Shown: positions 4,667 to 11,151 of the stretch, piece by piece | Layout: every line of letters begins with the position of its first letter | Position numbering within the stretch: position 1 is the stretch's first letter | NCBI GenBank assembly: GCA_944385455.1 | Contig: CALWXI010000056.1 | Location: 1-11,151, forward strand | DNA length: 11,151 bases | Direction: 5' to 3' | From: an uncultured Oscillospiraceae bacterium | GTDB taxonomy: Bacteria > Bacillota > Clostridia > Oscillospirales > Oscillospiraceae | Position numbers and translations under genes: made by a program | Notes under the pieces: generated by a model | The model's database searches: none | Seen by the model: the letters and a program-made list of their open reading frames with translations, nothing else | What the model was told of the DNA's origin: nothing

Positions 4667-5746
4667 ATGAAATACACACAATTGGGAAATTCCGATCTGA
4701 ACGTATCCCGCATCTGCATGGGGTGCATGGGATTTGGCGACGCCTCCAACGGCCAGCACAGCTGGACAGTCGATGAAGAACACGCTCGGAAAATCATCAA
4801 GCGGGGGCTGGAGCTGGGGATCAACTTTTTCGACACCGCCATCGGCTATCAGAGCGGCACCAGCGAGCAGTATCTGGGGCGGGCTCTGCGGGATTTTGCC
4901 AGGCGGGATGAAGTCGTGGTGGCCACGAAATTTCTGCCCCGGACCAACGAGGAGATCGCCGCAGGCGTTTCCGGCCAGGAGCATATCCGCCGCCTGCTGG
5001 AGAAGAGCCTGCAGAACCTTGGGTTGGACCATGTGGATCTCTATATCTACCATATGTGGGATTACCAGACTCCCCTCTATGATATCATGGAGGGCCTCAG
5101 CCAGATGGTGAAAGAGGGCAAGACCCGGCAGATCGGCATCTCCAACTGCTTCGCCTGGCAGCTGTGCAAAGCCAATGCATTGGCCGAAAAAGAGGGCTTT
5201 GCCAAGTTTGTTTCCGTACAGAGCCACTATAACCTGATCTTTCGGGAGGAGGAACGGGAGATGGCTCCCTTCTGCCGGGAGGAAAACATTGCCATGACAC
5301 CGTACAGCTCTCTGGCCGGCGGGCGGCTTTCCAAGCATCCGGGCGAAACCTCCAAGCGGCTCCAGGAGGACCGTTATGCCCAGCTGAAATACGGCGGCAT
5401 GGCACGCCAGGACGCCCCCATTATCCAGCGGGTGGCGGAGCTGGCCGACCGGCGCGGCGTTTCCATGACGGAAATCTCTCTTGCCTGGCTGCTCACCAAG
5501 GTGACCGCTCCGGTGGTGGGCGCTACCAAACTCCACCACATCGAGGGAGCGGCAAAAGCGGTGGACCTGGAACTGACGGCGGAGGAGCGCGCCTATCTGG
5601 AGACCCCCTATGTTCCCCATCCCCTCGTGGGCGTGATGGCACAGAACACGCCGGCCGCCGCGAAGGACTCCCATGTCTGGTCCATCGGAAGTCAGAAAAT
5701 TGAATCGGCAAACAAGACCGCCGGGAGAGTCAGAAAAAACAATTGA
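4667..5746 (+). CDS. Aldo/keto reductase
   Basis: NAD(P)H-dependent reductase of aldehydes or ketones, cytoplasmic TIM barrel, 359 residues. The ATG at 4667 (MKYTQLGNSDLNVSRICMG) matches the usual N-terminus and has AGGGGGA 6 bases upstream; earlier in-frame codons lie in the promoter. The catalytic tetrad is visible: Asp56 in FFDTA, Tyr61 in IGYQ, Lys88 in VVATKF, His129 in YIYHMW. Cofactor-binding signs include GISNCFAWQ, the SVQSHYNLI strand, and APVVGATKLHHIEGAAKAVD near the C-terminus. After the usual end of the barrel (YLETPYVPHPLVG) it has about 35 extra residues rich in Lys, Ser and Asn, possibly non-homologous tail from stop-codon loss. It is probably controlled by the divergent LysR gene. 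It converges on the XRE gene with a gap of only 19 bases and no clear terminator. The substrate is unknown. Confidence 0.93.
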   Translation: MKYTQLGNSDLNVSRICMGCMGFGDASNGQHSWTVDEEHARKIIKRGLELGINFFDTAIGYQSGTSEQYLGRALRDFARRDEVVVATKFLPRTNEEIAAGVSGQEHIRRLLEKSLQNLGLDHVDLYIYHMWDYQTPLYDIMEGLSQMVKEGKTRQIGISNCFAWQLCKANALAEKEGFAKFVSVQSHYNLIFREEEREMAPFCREENIAMTPYSSLAGGRLSKHPGETSKRLQEDRYAQLKYGGMARQDAPIIQRVAELADRRGVSMTEISLAWLLTKVTAPVVGATKLHHIEGAAKAVDLELTAEERAYLETPYVPHPLVGVMAQNTPAAAKDSHVWSIGSQKIESANKTAGRVRKNN

Positions 5747-5765
5747 TCGTGAAAAGCTTCCACAG

Positions 5766-6644
5766 TCAGAAGCAGCGGCCCATGTACCTGGGATTGATCC
5801 ACTTCACATAAACAAGGCACAAGATCCCGTTCAGTGCCAGTCCCACCAGGCCGATGCCCGCTTCCGCCGTCAGGAGGCCGATGACCAGCTGTCCGGCGCA
5901 ATAGGCAAGCTCCAGAAGGCTGTTCTTCCGCCGCCGGTCCGGATCCTTTTCCAGCATCAGGTTCCGCGCCATCCAGATGGATGCGGCCAGCAGCGGTACC
6001 AGCGAAAACCAGAAGGGTCCCCAGTAATTTTCCCGTCCAAGCCGGATCCACCACAGACACTGGGCAGTGCTGTACACCAGTCCCGCCTGGGCGGCGATGG
6101 GCAGCAGCGTCAGGTTCCTCCGCAGGATCGGATTTTTCACCGCAGCCGTCCTCACCCGTGGCAGCAGAAGCAGCCACACCCCCGCCGCCGCGCCGGCCAG
6201 CAGCAGGGCAAAGAGCCACTCCAGCCGGTGGAATTTCAGAAATCCCGTCAGCCCGGTATAAACCCGGACCCAGTCCGCCCCCGCCGGGGCATAGGACACC
6301 ACCGCCGGAAACACGGAGCTGAGAATCCCCAGCAGCAGCATTCCCGGCACAGAGATGCCCAGCATCGCCGCGCCGGCCAGCAGCAGGCCCCGTCCGCCGG
6401 ACTTCCCGGCCGGCGCCGGGGCGGGCCGCGCCTGCTCCTCCCAATCCCGGGCATCATCCAGCAGCCAGTCCGCACTGACACCGAAGTACCGGGCGCAGGG
6501 CAGCAGCTTCCCCCCGTCCGGCAGAGCCGCGCCCTGCTCCCAGCGGCTCACCGCCTGCCGGGAAACCCCCAATGCCTCCGCAAGGGCCTCTTGGCTGAGC
6601 CCGCGGCCTTTCCGCAGGCGGATCAGCTTTTCGGAAAATGTCAT
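5766..6644 (-). CDS. XRE-family regulator fused to a multi-span membrane domain
   Basis: A 292-residue membrane-tethered transcription regulator. Residues 1-63 are a Cro/C1-type helix-turn-helix (LSQEALAEALGVSRQAVSRW, then LPDGGKLLPCARYFGVSADW) that should bind DNA from the cytoplasmic side. A Pro/Ala-rich linker (64-84) leads to a membrane region of about six hydrophobic segments near 86-112, 143-162, 178-199, 208-226, 245-262 and 264-282. The last part, after KNSLLELAYCAGQ, resembles four-helix DUF-type integral domains found on such XRE proteins in Clostridia; I cannot name it with certainty. The ATG at 6644 has AGGAGGA 6 bases upstream. Its targets are not visible. The adjacent divergent AAA+/VWA operon is one possibility, through the shared 238-bp intergenic region. 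Confidence 0.88.
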   Translation of the reverse strand: MTFSEKLIRLRKGRGLSQEALAEALGVSRQAVSRWEQGAALPDGGKLLPCARYFGVSADWLLDDARDWEEQARPAPAPAGKSGGRGLLLAGAAMLGISVPGMLLLGILSSVFPAVVSYAPAGADWVRVYTGLTGFLKFHRLEWLFALLLAGAAAGVWLLLLPRVRTAAVKNPILRRNLTLLPIAAQAGLVYSTAQCLWWIRLGRENYWGPFWFSLVPLLAASIWMARNLMLEKDPDRRRKNSLLELAYCAGQLVIGLLTAEAGIGLVGLALNGILCLVYVKWINPRYMGRCF

Positions 6645-6668
6645 GTCAGTTCCTCCTTTTCCGCCTCC

Positions 6669-6697
6669 ATCCTACCAGAAGCCGCCGGGAAAGTCCA
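6669..6697 (-). promoter_or_regulatory. Candidate promoter of the XRE membrane regulator
   Basis: On the minus strand TGGACT (6692-6697), 17-bp spacer, TAGGAT (6669-6674); four of six matches in each box. It lies 25 bases upstream of the start codon. Confidence 0.45.
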
Positions 6698-6823
6698 CCG
6701 CACCGCCGAGACAAGTCCGCAACCAAACGCAACATTTCCTCCCGCCAGCGCTTCAAACGCCCGCGCCATACCTTTTCAAGAAAATTTTAACAGCTCCATC
6801 CCCACCCTTCTCTCTCCCGGCGC

Positions 6824-6851
6824 TTGCCATTTTCCGGAATGGTGGTATGAT
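6824..6851 (+). promoter_or_regulatory. Promoter of the AAA+/VWA operon
   Basis: TTGCCA (6824-6829), 16-bp spacer, TATGAT (6846-6851). The start point should be near 6858, with a 25-base leader carrying GGAGGG. The rest of the 6698-6823 gap is pyrimidine-rich on the plus strand and holds no gene that I can see. Confidence 0.6.
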
Positions 6852-6882
6852 GGAAACAAGAACACACGACGGAGGGACCCAT

Positions 6883-7803
6883 ATGCTGGACATGCTGGAT
6901 TTTTTGAAGACGGAGGGCGTACAGCCCCGGATCCTCTCGGAGATTGAACGGTTCCGGGGCCAGTTCCCGGCGGAGGGCGCCCTGCAGCGCCGCGTCCCCG
7001 TGCCCCGGTATCTCTACTATGGCAGGGAGATCTGGGAGGAAGCCGCCACGGCCCTTTTATGCGGCGAGAACGTGCTGCTGGTGGGACCCAAGGCCACCGG
7101 CAAGAACGTGTTGGCGGAGAATCTGGCCGCCGCTTTCGGACGTCCCAGCTGGGACGTATCCTTCTATATCAATACCGACGCCGCCACCCTGCTGGGCACC
7201 GACACCTTTGCCGACGGCGCTGTGACGCTGCGCAAGGGACCCATCTACCAGTGCGCCGAGACCGGCGGGTTCGGCATCCTGGACGAGATCAACATGGCAA
7301 AAAATGAGTCTCTGGCGGTGCTCCACGCCACGCTGGACTTCCGCCGCAGCATCGACATGCCCGGCTACGAGCGCATCGTTCTCCATGATGCCGCCCGGTT
7401 CATCGCCACCATGAACTACGGCTACGCCGGCACCCGGGAGCTCAACGAGGCCCTGGCCTCACGCTTCGTGGTCATTGACATGCCCGCTATTCCCGCCGAG
7501 GGGCTCATGAAGCTCATGACCCGGGAGTTTCCGGATCTGCGGCCGGAGTATGGGACCCACTTTGCATCGCTGTTCCAGGACATCCAGAAAAAATGCGACG
7601 GCGGCGAGCTTTCCACCAAGCCCCTGGACCTGCGGGGCCTGCTGGCCGCGCTGCGGCTGATCCACGCCGGGCTGGAGGGCAACCGGGCCCTGGAGCTTGG
7701 ACTGGTAAACAAGTCCTTTGACGATTTCGAGCGGCAGCTGGTGCTGGATGTGATCCGGGCCCGTCTGCCGGAAATCATCCGCCGGGAGGATGTGTTTGCC
7801 TGA
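6883..7803 (+). CDS. MoxR-type AAA+ ATPase
   Basis: A 306-residue AAA+ ATPase of the MoxR/CbbQ/NorQ kind, a class that works as a chaperone-like remodeler with a VWA partner. The ATG at 6883 (MLDMLDFLKTEG) has GGAGGG 6 bases upstream; the frame is open far to the left, but that part is antisense to the XRE gene. Motifs: Walker A GPKATGKN (68-75) with Asn75 in place of the usual Ser/Thr; Walker B GILDE (131-135) followed by INMAKNE; sensor 1 in ATMN (175-178); arginine finger in ALASRF (Arg194). The C-terminal lid contains STKPLDLRGLLAALRLI. The stop and the next start overlap as TGATG, so the VWA gene is translationally coupled and the products almost certainly act together. The remodeled target is unknown. 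Confidence 0.93.
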   Translation: MLDMLDFLKTEGVQPRILSEIERFRGQFPAEGALQRRVPVPRYLYYGREIWEEAATALLCGENVLLVGPKATGKNVLAENLAAAFGRPSWDVSFYINTDAATLLGTDTFADGAVTLRKGPIYQCAETGGFGILDEINMAKNESLAVLHATLDFRRSIDMPGYERIVLHDAARFIATMNYGYAGTRELNEALASRFVVIDMPAIPAEGLMKLMTREFPDLRPEYGTHFASLFQDIQKKCDGGELSTKPLDLRGLLAALRLIHAGLEGNRALELGLVNKSFDDFERQLVLDVIRARLPEIIRREDVFA

Positions 7804-9518
7804 TGGAGATCCTGGACAGCGAAAAGCGCCGGGCCCGGAACCTCATCTGGAACGCCGCCGGCGACTATGATTTTGAGCCGGAGCTGAAAGCCTACGATCA
7901 GGACGGCCGGGCGGATCTCTACTGGAACAGCATCATCGGCACCGCCCGGCGGCTCTACGGATCGGACAACCTGCAGCGCCTCTTTGCCGCCCTGGAGGGT
8001 CATCCGGACCAGCAGCTTTTCGAGCAGCTGATCTGGCTGGGCCTGGAAAACGCCGCCTTCGCCCGGGAGTCCGCCTGCCGCCCGGCCCTGCCGGCCCTGC
8101 GCGTCAGCTATGCCCGGCGGGTGCTGGCGCTGGAGCACGCCCGGCCCATGGACCAGCTGCTGGACGTACTGGAGTCTGCCCACTTCCGTCGGGCCCTTGG
8201 GCAGTCTCCCGCCATGACCCCTGGGAACCGGGAGATGCTGGACGCCCTGGAATTCCCCGGCGACCTGGACGGTCCCGCGCTGGCCCGGCGGGCGCTGGAC
8301 TTCCTGCACCAGTACTTTCACTTTACCCCCGGAGCATCTCCTGCGGAACGCAAGCCGCCCCGGCGCCGTTTTCTTGCCTTCCGCCGCAGCGGCAAGGGGG
8401 ATCTGCCCGCCGTTCGGGGCTTCGGTTACGGCTACGGAGAGCACACCGTCCCCTCGGATGGCGGCGGAACAGAGGCTGGACCGCCCAAGCGGCGCATCAC
8501 AGACCTGTCCGTGGCTCAGAGTGAGGCGGCGCTGCAGGCCTACATTCAGAACTTCTTCGGCCCCTCCCTCTACGATCCCCACACCGTCCGGGAGCTGGAG
8601 TCGGAACTGTGTGCGGGAGATCACCGGGACTGCCGCCTTTACTATGCCCGGGGAGACGACATGCGGGACGGCGACGTCCGGGGCTATGCCGGTGCCCAGC
8701 GCCGGGCGGCCTCCAAGCAGATGGAGAAGAACAAAGCCGCTTACCAGGCCGACCTGGTCCGCCACCGGGCAGGCATCCAGCGCCTCACCGCCCGCATCCA
8801 GAACGCCCTGCTGGCCTACCTCCAGCCTGCACCGGTGCGCGCCGCTTCCGGCACCCTGGACCCCGGCCGTATCTGGCGGGGCATCTATCTGGACGACGAC
8901 CGTGTCTTTACCAGGATCCTGCGGACGGACCCGGGAGATCTGAGCGTGGACCTGCTGCTGGACGCCTCTACCTCCCAGCTGGACCGGCAAGCCACTGTGG
9001 CCGCTCAGGGCTACATGATTGCCGAGAGCCTCACCCGCTGCGGCATCCCGGTGCGGGTTTCCTCCTTCTGCTCCCTCAGCGGCTACACCATCCTCTCCCG
9101 ATACCGGGACTACCGAGAGACCGGCGCCAACGAGCGCATCTTCCACTACTTCACCACTGGCTGCAACCGGGACGGTCTGGCCATCCGGGCGGTGGGAAAG
9201 GGCATGGAGGATTCCCCCTGCGAGCACCGGATGCTGATCCTCCTCTCCGACGCCCGGCCCAACGATGTGGTCAAGCTCCGCCGGGGCGGCTCCTATCTGG
9301 ACTACGCGGGCCAGGAGGGCATCCAAAACGCCGCCCGGGAGGTCCGGTCCCTGCTGCACCGGCAAATATCCGTGGTGTGTGTATTCACCGGCGACGACAA
9401 AGATGTCCCCGCCGCCCACACCATCTACGGCCGGGACTTCGCCCGCATCCGCTCTCTGGATCAGTTCGCCGACACCGTGGGCACACTGATCCAGAATCAG
9501 ATCCGCGGCTTATCATAA
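7803..9518 (+). CDS. VWA-domain protein with MIDAS site, partner of the MoxR ATPase
   Basis: A 571-residue protein of the NorD/CobT-like kind. Residues 1-175 are helical. A basic, Gly/Pro-rich linker (about 178-235) follows, then helical segments (236-345). The C-terminal von Willebrand A domain starts near 380 with the metal-ion-dependent adhesion site DASTS (Asp387, Ser389, Ser391) in SVDLLLDASTSQLDRQ; TTGCNRDGLA (451-460) is the likely second loop and LILLSDARPND (478-488) the third metal-proximal loop. In MoxR/VWA pairs the VWA protein gives substrate choice. The ATG overlaps the previous stop by one base; a GGGAGGA lies 12 bases upstream, rather far, so coupling with the ATPase is likely. 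There is no signal peptide or membrane span, so the pair is cytoplasmic. The gene is followed by a strong terminator. Confidence 0.9.
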   Translation: MEILDSEKRRARNLIWNAAGDYDFEPELKAYDQDGRADLYWNSIIGTARRLYGSDNLQRLFAALEGHPDQQLFEQLIWLGLENAAFARESACRPALPALRVSYARRVLALEHARPMDQLLDVLESAHFRRALGQSPAMTPGNREMLDALEFPGDLDGPALARRALDFLHQYFHFTPGASPAERKPPRRRFLAFRRSGKGDLPAVRGFGYGYGEHTVPSDGGGTEAGPPKRRITDLSVAQSEAALQAYIQNFFGPSLYDPHTVRELESELCAGDHRDCRLYYARGDDMRDGDVRGYAGAQRRAASKQMEKNKAAYQADLVRHRAGIQRLTARIQNALLAYLQPAPVRAASGTLDPGRIWRGIYLDDDRVFTRILRTDPGDLSVDLLLDASTSQLDRQATVAAQGYMIAESLTRCGIPVRVSSFCSLSGYTILSRYRDYRETGANERIFHYFTTGCNRDGLAIRAVGKGMEDSPCEHRMLILLSDARPNDVVKLRRGGSYLDYAGQEGIQNAAREVRSLLHRQISVVCVFTGDDKDVPAAHTIYGRDFARIRSLDQFADTVGTLIQNQIRGLS

Positions 9519-9523
9519 CGGAA

Positions 9524-9549
9524 AGGCGGCGCCCCGCGGGGCGCCGCCT
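9524..9549. terminator. Shared hairpin terminator between convergent genes
   Basis: An 11-bp GC-rich stem (AGGCGGCGCCC / GGGCGCCGCCT) with loop CGCG, 5 bases after the VWA stop and 20 bases from the stop of the minus-strand PepSY gene. On the plus strand it is followed by CCTATTTGTCT, only moderately T-rich. It can serve both transcripts. Confidence 0.72.
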
Positions 9550-9569
9550 CCTATTTGTCTCATACCGGA

Positions 9570-10349
9570 TCAGTCGTAGTCGCTCTCCCACTTCAGGATG
9601 GTGCCGCTGGCAGCACCGATCTCGCACTCGTACTCCATACGCCCGTTGCGCATCTCCAGCTCATAGACCGCCTGGCCGTCGTCCCAATCCAGCTTGCACT
9701 CCTTCACCCAGGTGCCGGAGGGGGCCTGGGCCAGGGCGATCTCCTTGGCCCGCTCCGTGCCGATCAGATCCTGACTGGTACTGCCGGAAGAGGCGGCGGC
9801 AGCGGTGGGGATCCGGAAGTTCTCCATGTCCCGGTCATTTTCCAGGATGGCGCCGGTGACAGCGTGGATCTCATAGTCATACTCCACATTGCCGCTGTAA
9901 AACTCCACGTCGTACCCCGGACGGCCGTCATCCCAGTCCAGCTTCACCTTCAGGAACACCGCGTCGGATTCCGCCACGCCTGCGTTCTTCAGGGCGATGG
10001 CCTTGGCCTCATCGCCGCTGATATAGTCGGGATTCTCCCAAGCCACGCGGTCCGCGGTGGTGAGCTCGACGGTGCCGGTGGAGGAGACATACTCCACATC
10101 CATGCCCGCCGCCTCGCACACAGCCCGCACCGGCGCGTACACCGTGCCGTTATACCGGAACACCGGCACCTCCCGTCCATTGACATCTCTGGGGGTGAAG
10201 TCCGCTCCGTTGATGGAAAGAGAGACGCCGTCCTCCACCTCAATGCTGCGCTTGGACGCGGCGCCGGCGGTGACGCCCAGACCCACGATCATGGCCAGCA
10301 GGATCAGGCAGCTTCCAAACCCCTTCCAGTAACCCATCTGCTTGTTCAT
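9570..10349 (-). CDS. Secreted protein with stalk domain and two PepSY domains
   Basis: A 259-residue exported protein. Residues 1-31 are a signal peptide (hydrophobic core CLILLAMIVGLGVTAGA, probable cleavage after Ala30 or Ala31). Residues about 36-99 are a copper-amine-oxidase-like stalk domain: VSLSINGADF, then VPVFRYNGTVYAPVRAVCEA and the AAGMDVEY turn. Two PepSY repeats follow, at about 112-170 and 198-257. Both contain KLDWDDG and end in a TGAIL or SGTIL segment, so they are internal duplicates. PepSY domains are known as protease-inhibitory modules in peptidase propeptides and sensor proteins. The ATG at 10349 has AAGGAG 8 bases upstream. No anchor, sortase motif or metal-ligand set is obvious. 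A role in protecting or regulating envelope proteases is only inferred. Confidence 0.85.
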   Translation of the reverse strand: MNKQMGYWKGFGSCLILLAMIVGLGVTAGAASKRSIEVEDGVSLSINGADFTPRDVNGREVPVFRYNGTVYAPVRAVCEAAGMDVEYVSSTGTVELTTADRVAWENPDYISGDEAKAIALKNAGVAESDAVFLKVKLDWDDGRPGYDVEFYSGNVEYDYEIHAVTGAILENDRDMENFRIPTAAAASSGSTSQDLIGTERAKEIALAQAPSGTWVKECKLDWDDGQAVYELEMRNGRMEYECEIGAASGTILKWESDYD

Positions 10350-10445
10350 CGCTCATTCTCCTTTTCAAGTAAATTTTGTGGTTTGCCCTTTTCATACAGT
10401 TAACGCCCGTTCCCGCCGTTTTATTGCGCTGGTGAAAAAAATTTT

Positions 10446-10474
10446 AAAAAAAAAGAGACGCCCGCAGGCGCCTC
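10446..10474 (-). terminator. Intrinsic terminator of the DUF4330 gene
   Basis: On the minus strand GAGGCGCC / GGCGTCTC (8 bp, one G-T wobble, 4-base loop) is followed by nine T. It lies 16 bases after the DUF4330 stop and before the PepSY gene, so the two same-strand genes are probably separate transcripts. The 10350-10445 part of the gap is AT-rich, but I found no convincing promoter in it. Confidence 0.85.
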
Positions 10475-10490
10475 CTTTTTATAGGAACAT

Positions 10491-10979
10491 TCAATCCTCC
10501 CAGGCGACATCCACAATGGTGCCGCCGGAGAACTCGATGTATTCGCTCTTCAAAATATAATCCGTCTTTCCGATGCGGACCTCCTGCTCTCCCACCTTGG
10601 TGGTCATGACAGCTGTGGTGGGCGTTTCGGTGGTGGCGGTGAACAGCAGCGTCACGTGCTCCGGATCCAGGATCCACTCCCCGTCAGGGCCCAGCACATA
10701 ATAGGGCTTTTGCTCCACGGACTCGATCTGACCGCCCACCAGCTCACCAGAGGCCATCAGCGGAGACGGCAGATGCGCCTGACACGCCTCGTACAGGGAC
10801 GCAGGAACGCCCTCCACCTGTACGGTATAGGTCACCTTGGTCATGGCAATCTCACCCTGCTGGGCGCCGCCGCGATCCATCAGCTTCCAGCCCGCAAAGG
10901 CCAGCACCGCCAGGATCAAAATCACGGCGATGATATCCACAATGTTGAATTTTCCGATGCGCTTTGCTTTCTCTTCCAT
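10491..10979 (-). CDS. DUF4330-family single-pass membrane protein
   Basis: A 162-residue protein of unknown function. Residues 1-11 are a basic cytoplasmic tail, followed by FNIVDIIAVILILAVLAFAG as the single membrane helix (about 11-32). The rest (33-162) is an extracytoplasmic beta-rich domain beginning near TKVTYTVQVEGVPASL. The opening pattern of a short basic head, FNIVD, then a hydrophobic helix and a TVQVEGV strand is what I recall for DUF4330. Such genes in Clostridia often lie next to cell-surface polysaccharide or glycosyltransferase genes, which agrees with the divergent neighbour here. The ATG at 10979 has CGGAGG 5 bases upstream. The leader carries a small perfect stem at 10994-11010 (CGGACGC, loop CGG, GCGTCCG). 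The function cannot be deduced. Confidence 0.78.
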   Translation of the reverse strand: MEEKAKRIGKFNIVDIIAVILILAVLAFAGWKLMDRGGAQQGEIAMTKVTYTVQVEGVPASLYEACQAHLPSPLMASGELVGGQIESVEQKPYYVLGPDGEWILDPEHVTLLFTATTETPTTAVMTTKVGEQEVRIGKTDYILKSEYIEFSGGTIVDVAWED

Positions 10980-11022
10980 GTTTTCCTCCGGTGCGGACGC
11001 CGGGCGTCCGGTTCTATGGTTA

Positions 11023-11051
11023 TAGACAATGCTTGCAAAACATTGTATAAT
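11023..11051 (+). promoter_or_regulatory. Promoter of the glycosyltransferase gene with an internal dyad
   Basis: TAGACA (11023-11028), 17-bp spacer, perfect TATAAT (11046-11051). An inverted repeat ACAATG-N9-CATTGT (11026-11046) lies almost exactly between and partly over the two boxes, where a bound repressor would block polymerase. The divergent DUF4330 gene must be transcribed from the same short region. Confidence 0.7.
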
Positions 11052-11102
11052 ATTTTTTCAGATTCCACAAGTACCATTTCTGAAAACAAGAAAGGCTGTT
11101 TC

Positions 11103-11151
11103 ATGAAGGTCATCCATCTCATCAGCGGCGGCGACTCCGGCGGCGCCAAGA
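11103..11151 (+). CDS. Glycosyltransferase (family 4-like), N-terminal start only
   Basis: Only 16 codons are in the window: MKVIHLISGGDSGGAK. The opening beta strand MKVIHLIS followed by a glycine-rich loop (GGDSGGAK) is the hallmark of GT-B glycosyltransferases of the GT4 group, which transfer sugars from nucleotide donors in making surface polysaccharide or glycolipid. The ATG at 11103 has GAAAGG about 7 bases upstream and a strong promoter 52 bases upstream of the start codon. The gene runs off the window, so acceptor and donor cannot be judged. Confidence 0.65.
   Translation, partial: MKVIHLISGGDSGGAK

Noticed and set aside
4513..4842. N-terminal extension of the LysR frame
   Set aside because: It would run through both divergent promoters and into the reductase coding region; the LysR fold begins at MELRVLRYFL (4512).
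5747..5765. Possible terminator between the convergent reductase and XRE genes
   Set aside because: The gap is only 19 bases and shows no stable hairpin with a T-tract; the transcripts may overlap or end inside the opposing gene.
6355..6882. Upstream extension of the AAA+ ATPase frame
   Set aside because: It is antisense to the XRE gene, low in complexity, and lies upstream of the promoter and of the GGAGGG-supported ATG at 6883.
5673..6947. Plus-strand frame of 424 codons across the XRE gene
   Set aside because: The product is Pro/Gln/Arg-rich without domain signs, has no ribosome binding site, and lies antisense to a well-supported XRE regulator.
7422..9419. Very long open frame (665 codons) on the minus strand opposite the ATPase and VWA genes
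   Set aside because: The plus-strand genes have clear motifs (arginine finger, MIDAS) over the same bases. The antisense frame is open because of high GC third positions, and its product shows no recognisable domain.
9555..10403. Plus-strand frame of 282 codons opposite the PepSY protein
   Set aside because: It is antisense to a gene with a signal peptide and repeated KLDWDDG motifs, and it starts within the terminator region.
1..11151. CRISPR arrays, tRNA or rRNA genes, insertion sequence ends, phage attachment sites
   Set aside because: I saw no regularly spaced repeats, no cloverleaf-like sequences, no transposase frame and no convincing duplicated att core in the window.

Overview
The window looks like chromosomal DNA of a GC-rich gut Clostridium-group bacterium (Oscillospiraceae-like: Flavonifractor, Lawsonibacter or Pseudoflavonifractor type). 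I infer this from the gene families and the Gram-positive Shine-Dalgarno sequences (AAGGAGG, GGAGG), not from a database search. It has a decayed prophage edge on the left, a set of redox and regulator genes in the middle, and envelope or ATPase genes on the right. I see no rRNA, tRNA, CRISPR array or intact insertion sequence.

Left, 1-1750: the end of a PBSX-like contractile tail module. It holds the C-terminus of an XkdM-type tail tube protein, an XkdN-type tail assembly chaperone with a canonical A AAA AAC slippery heptamer that can fuse it to a -1 frame extension (the lambda G/GT arrangement), and the remains of a tape measure gene. A 30-residue membrane peptide gene lies in antisense inside the broken tape measure region. 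It has a near-perfect promoter (TTGACA-N18-TATGAT) and a ribosome binding site.

Scar, 1749-2155: two further truncated genes on the minus strand, each keeping its 5' end: the N-terminus of a Fic-family protein and the N-terminus of a flavin reductase. With the tape measure fragment they form a mosaic of at least three rearrangement junctions or deletion ends.

Middle, 2156-6660: a minus-strand MerR regulator and lipid-anchored flavodoxin pair, probably one operon that once ran on to the flavin reductase. Next is a LysR regulator divergent from an aldo/keto reductase. Both have recognisable promoters, and a perfect T-N11-A dyad sits about 66 bp upstream of the predicted reductase start point. 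A convergent XRE regulator fused to a membrane domain follows. This cluster suggests redox or electrophile response.

Right, 6661-11151: a translationally coupled pair of a MoxR-type AAA+ ATPase and a VWA/MIDAS protein, then a strong shared terminator. On the minus strand are a secreted protein with a copper-amine-oxidase-like stalk domain and two PepSY domains, and a single-pass DUF4330 protein. Divergent from the latter, a glycosyltransferase starts at 11103 and runs off the window; its promoter carries an inverted repeat in the spacer.
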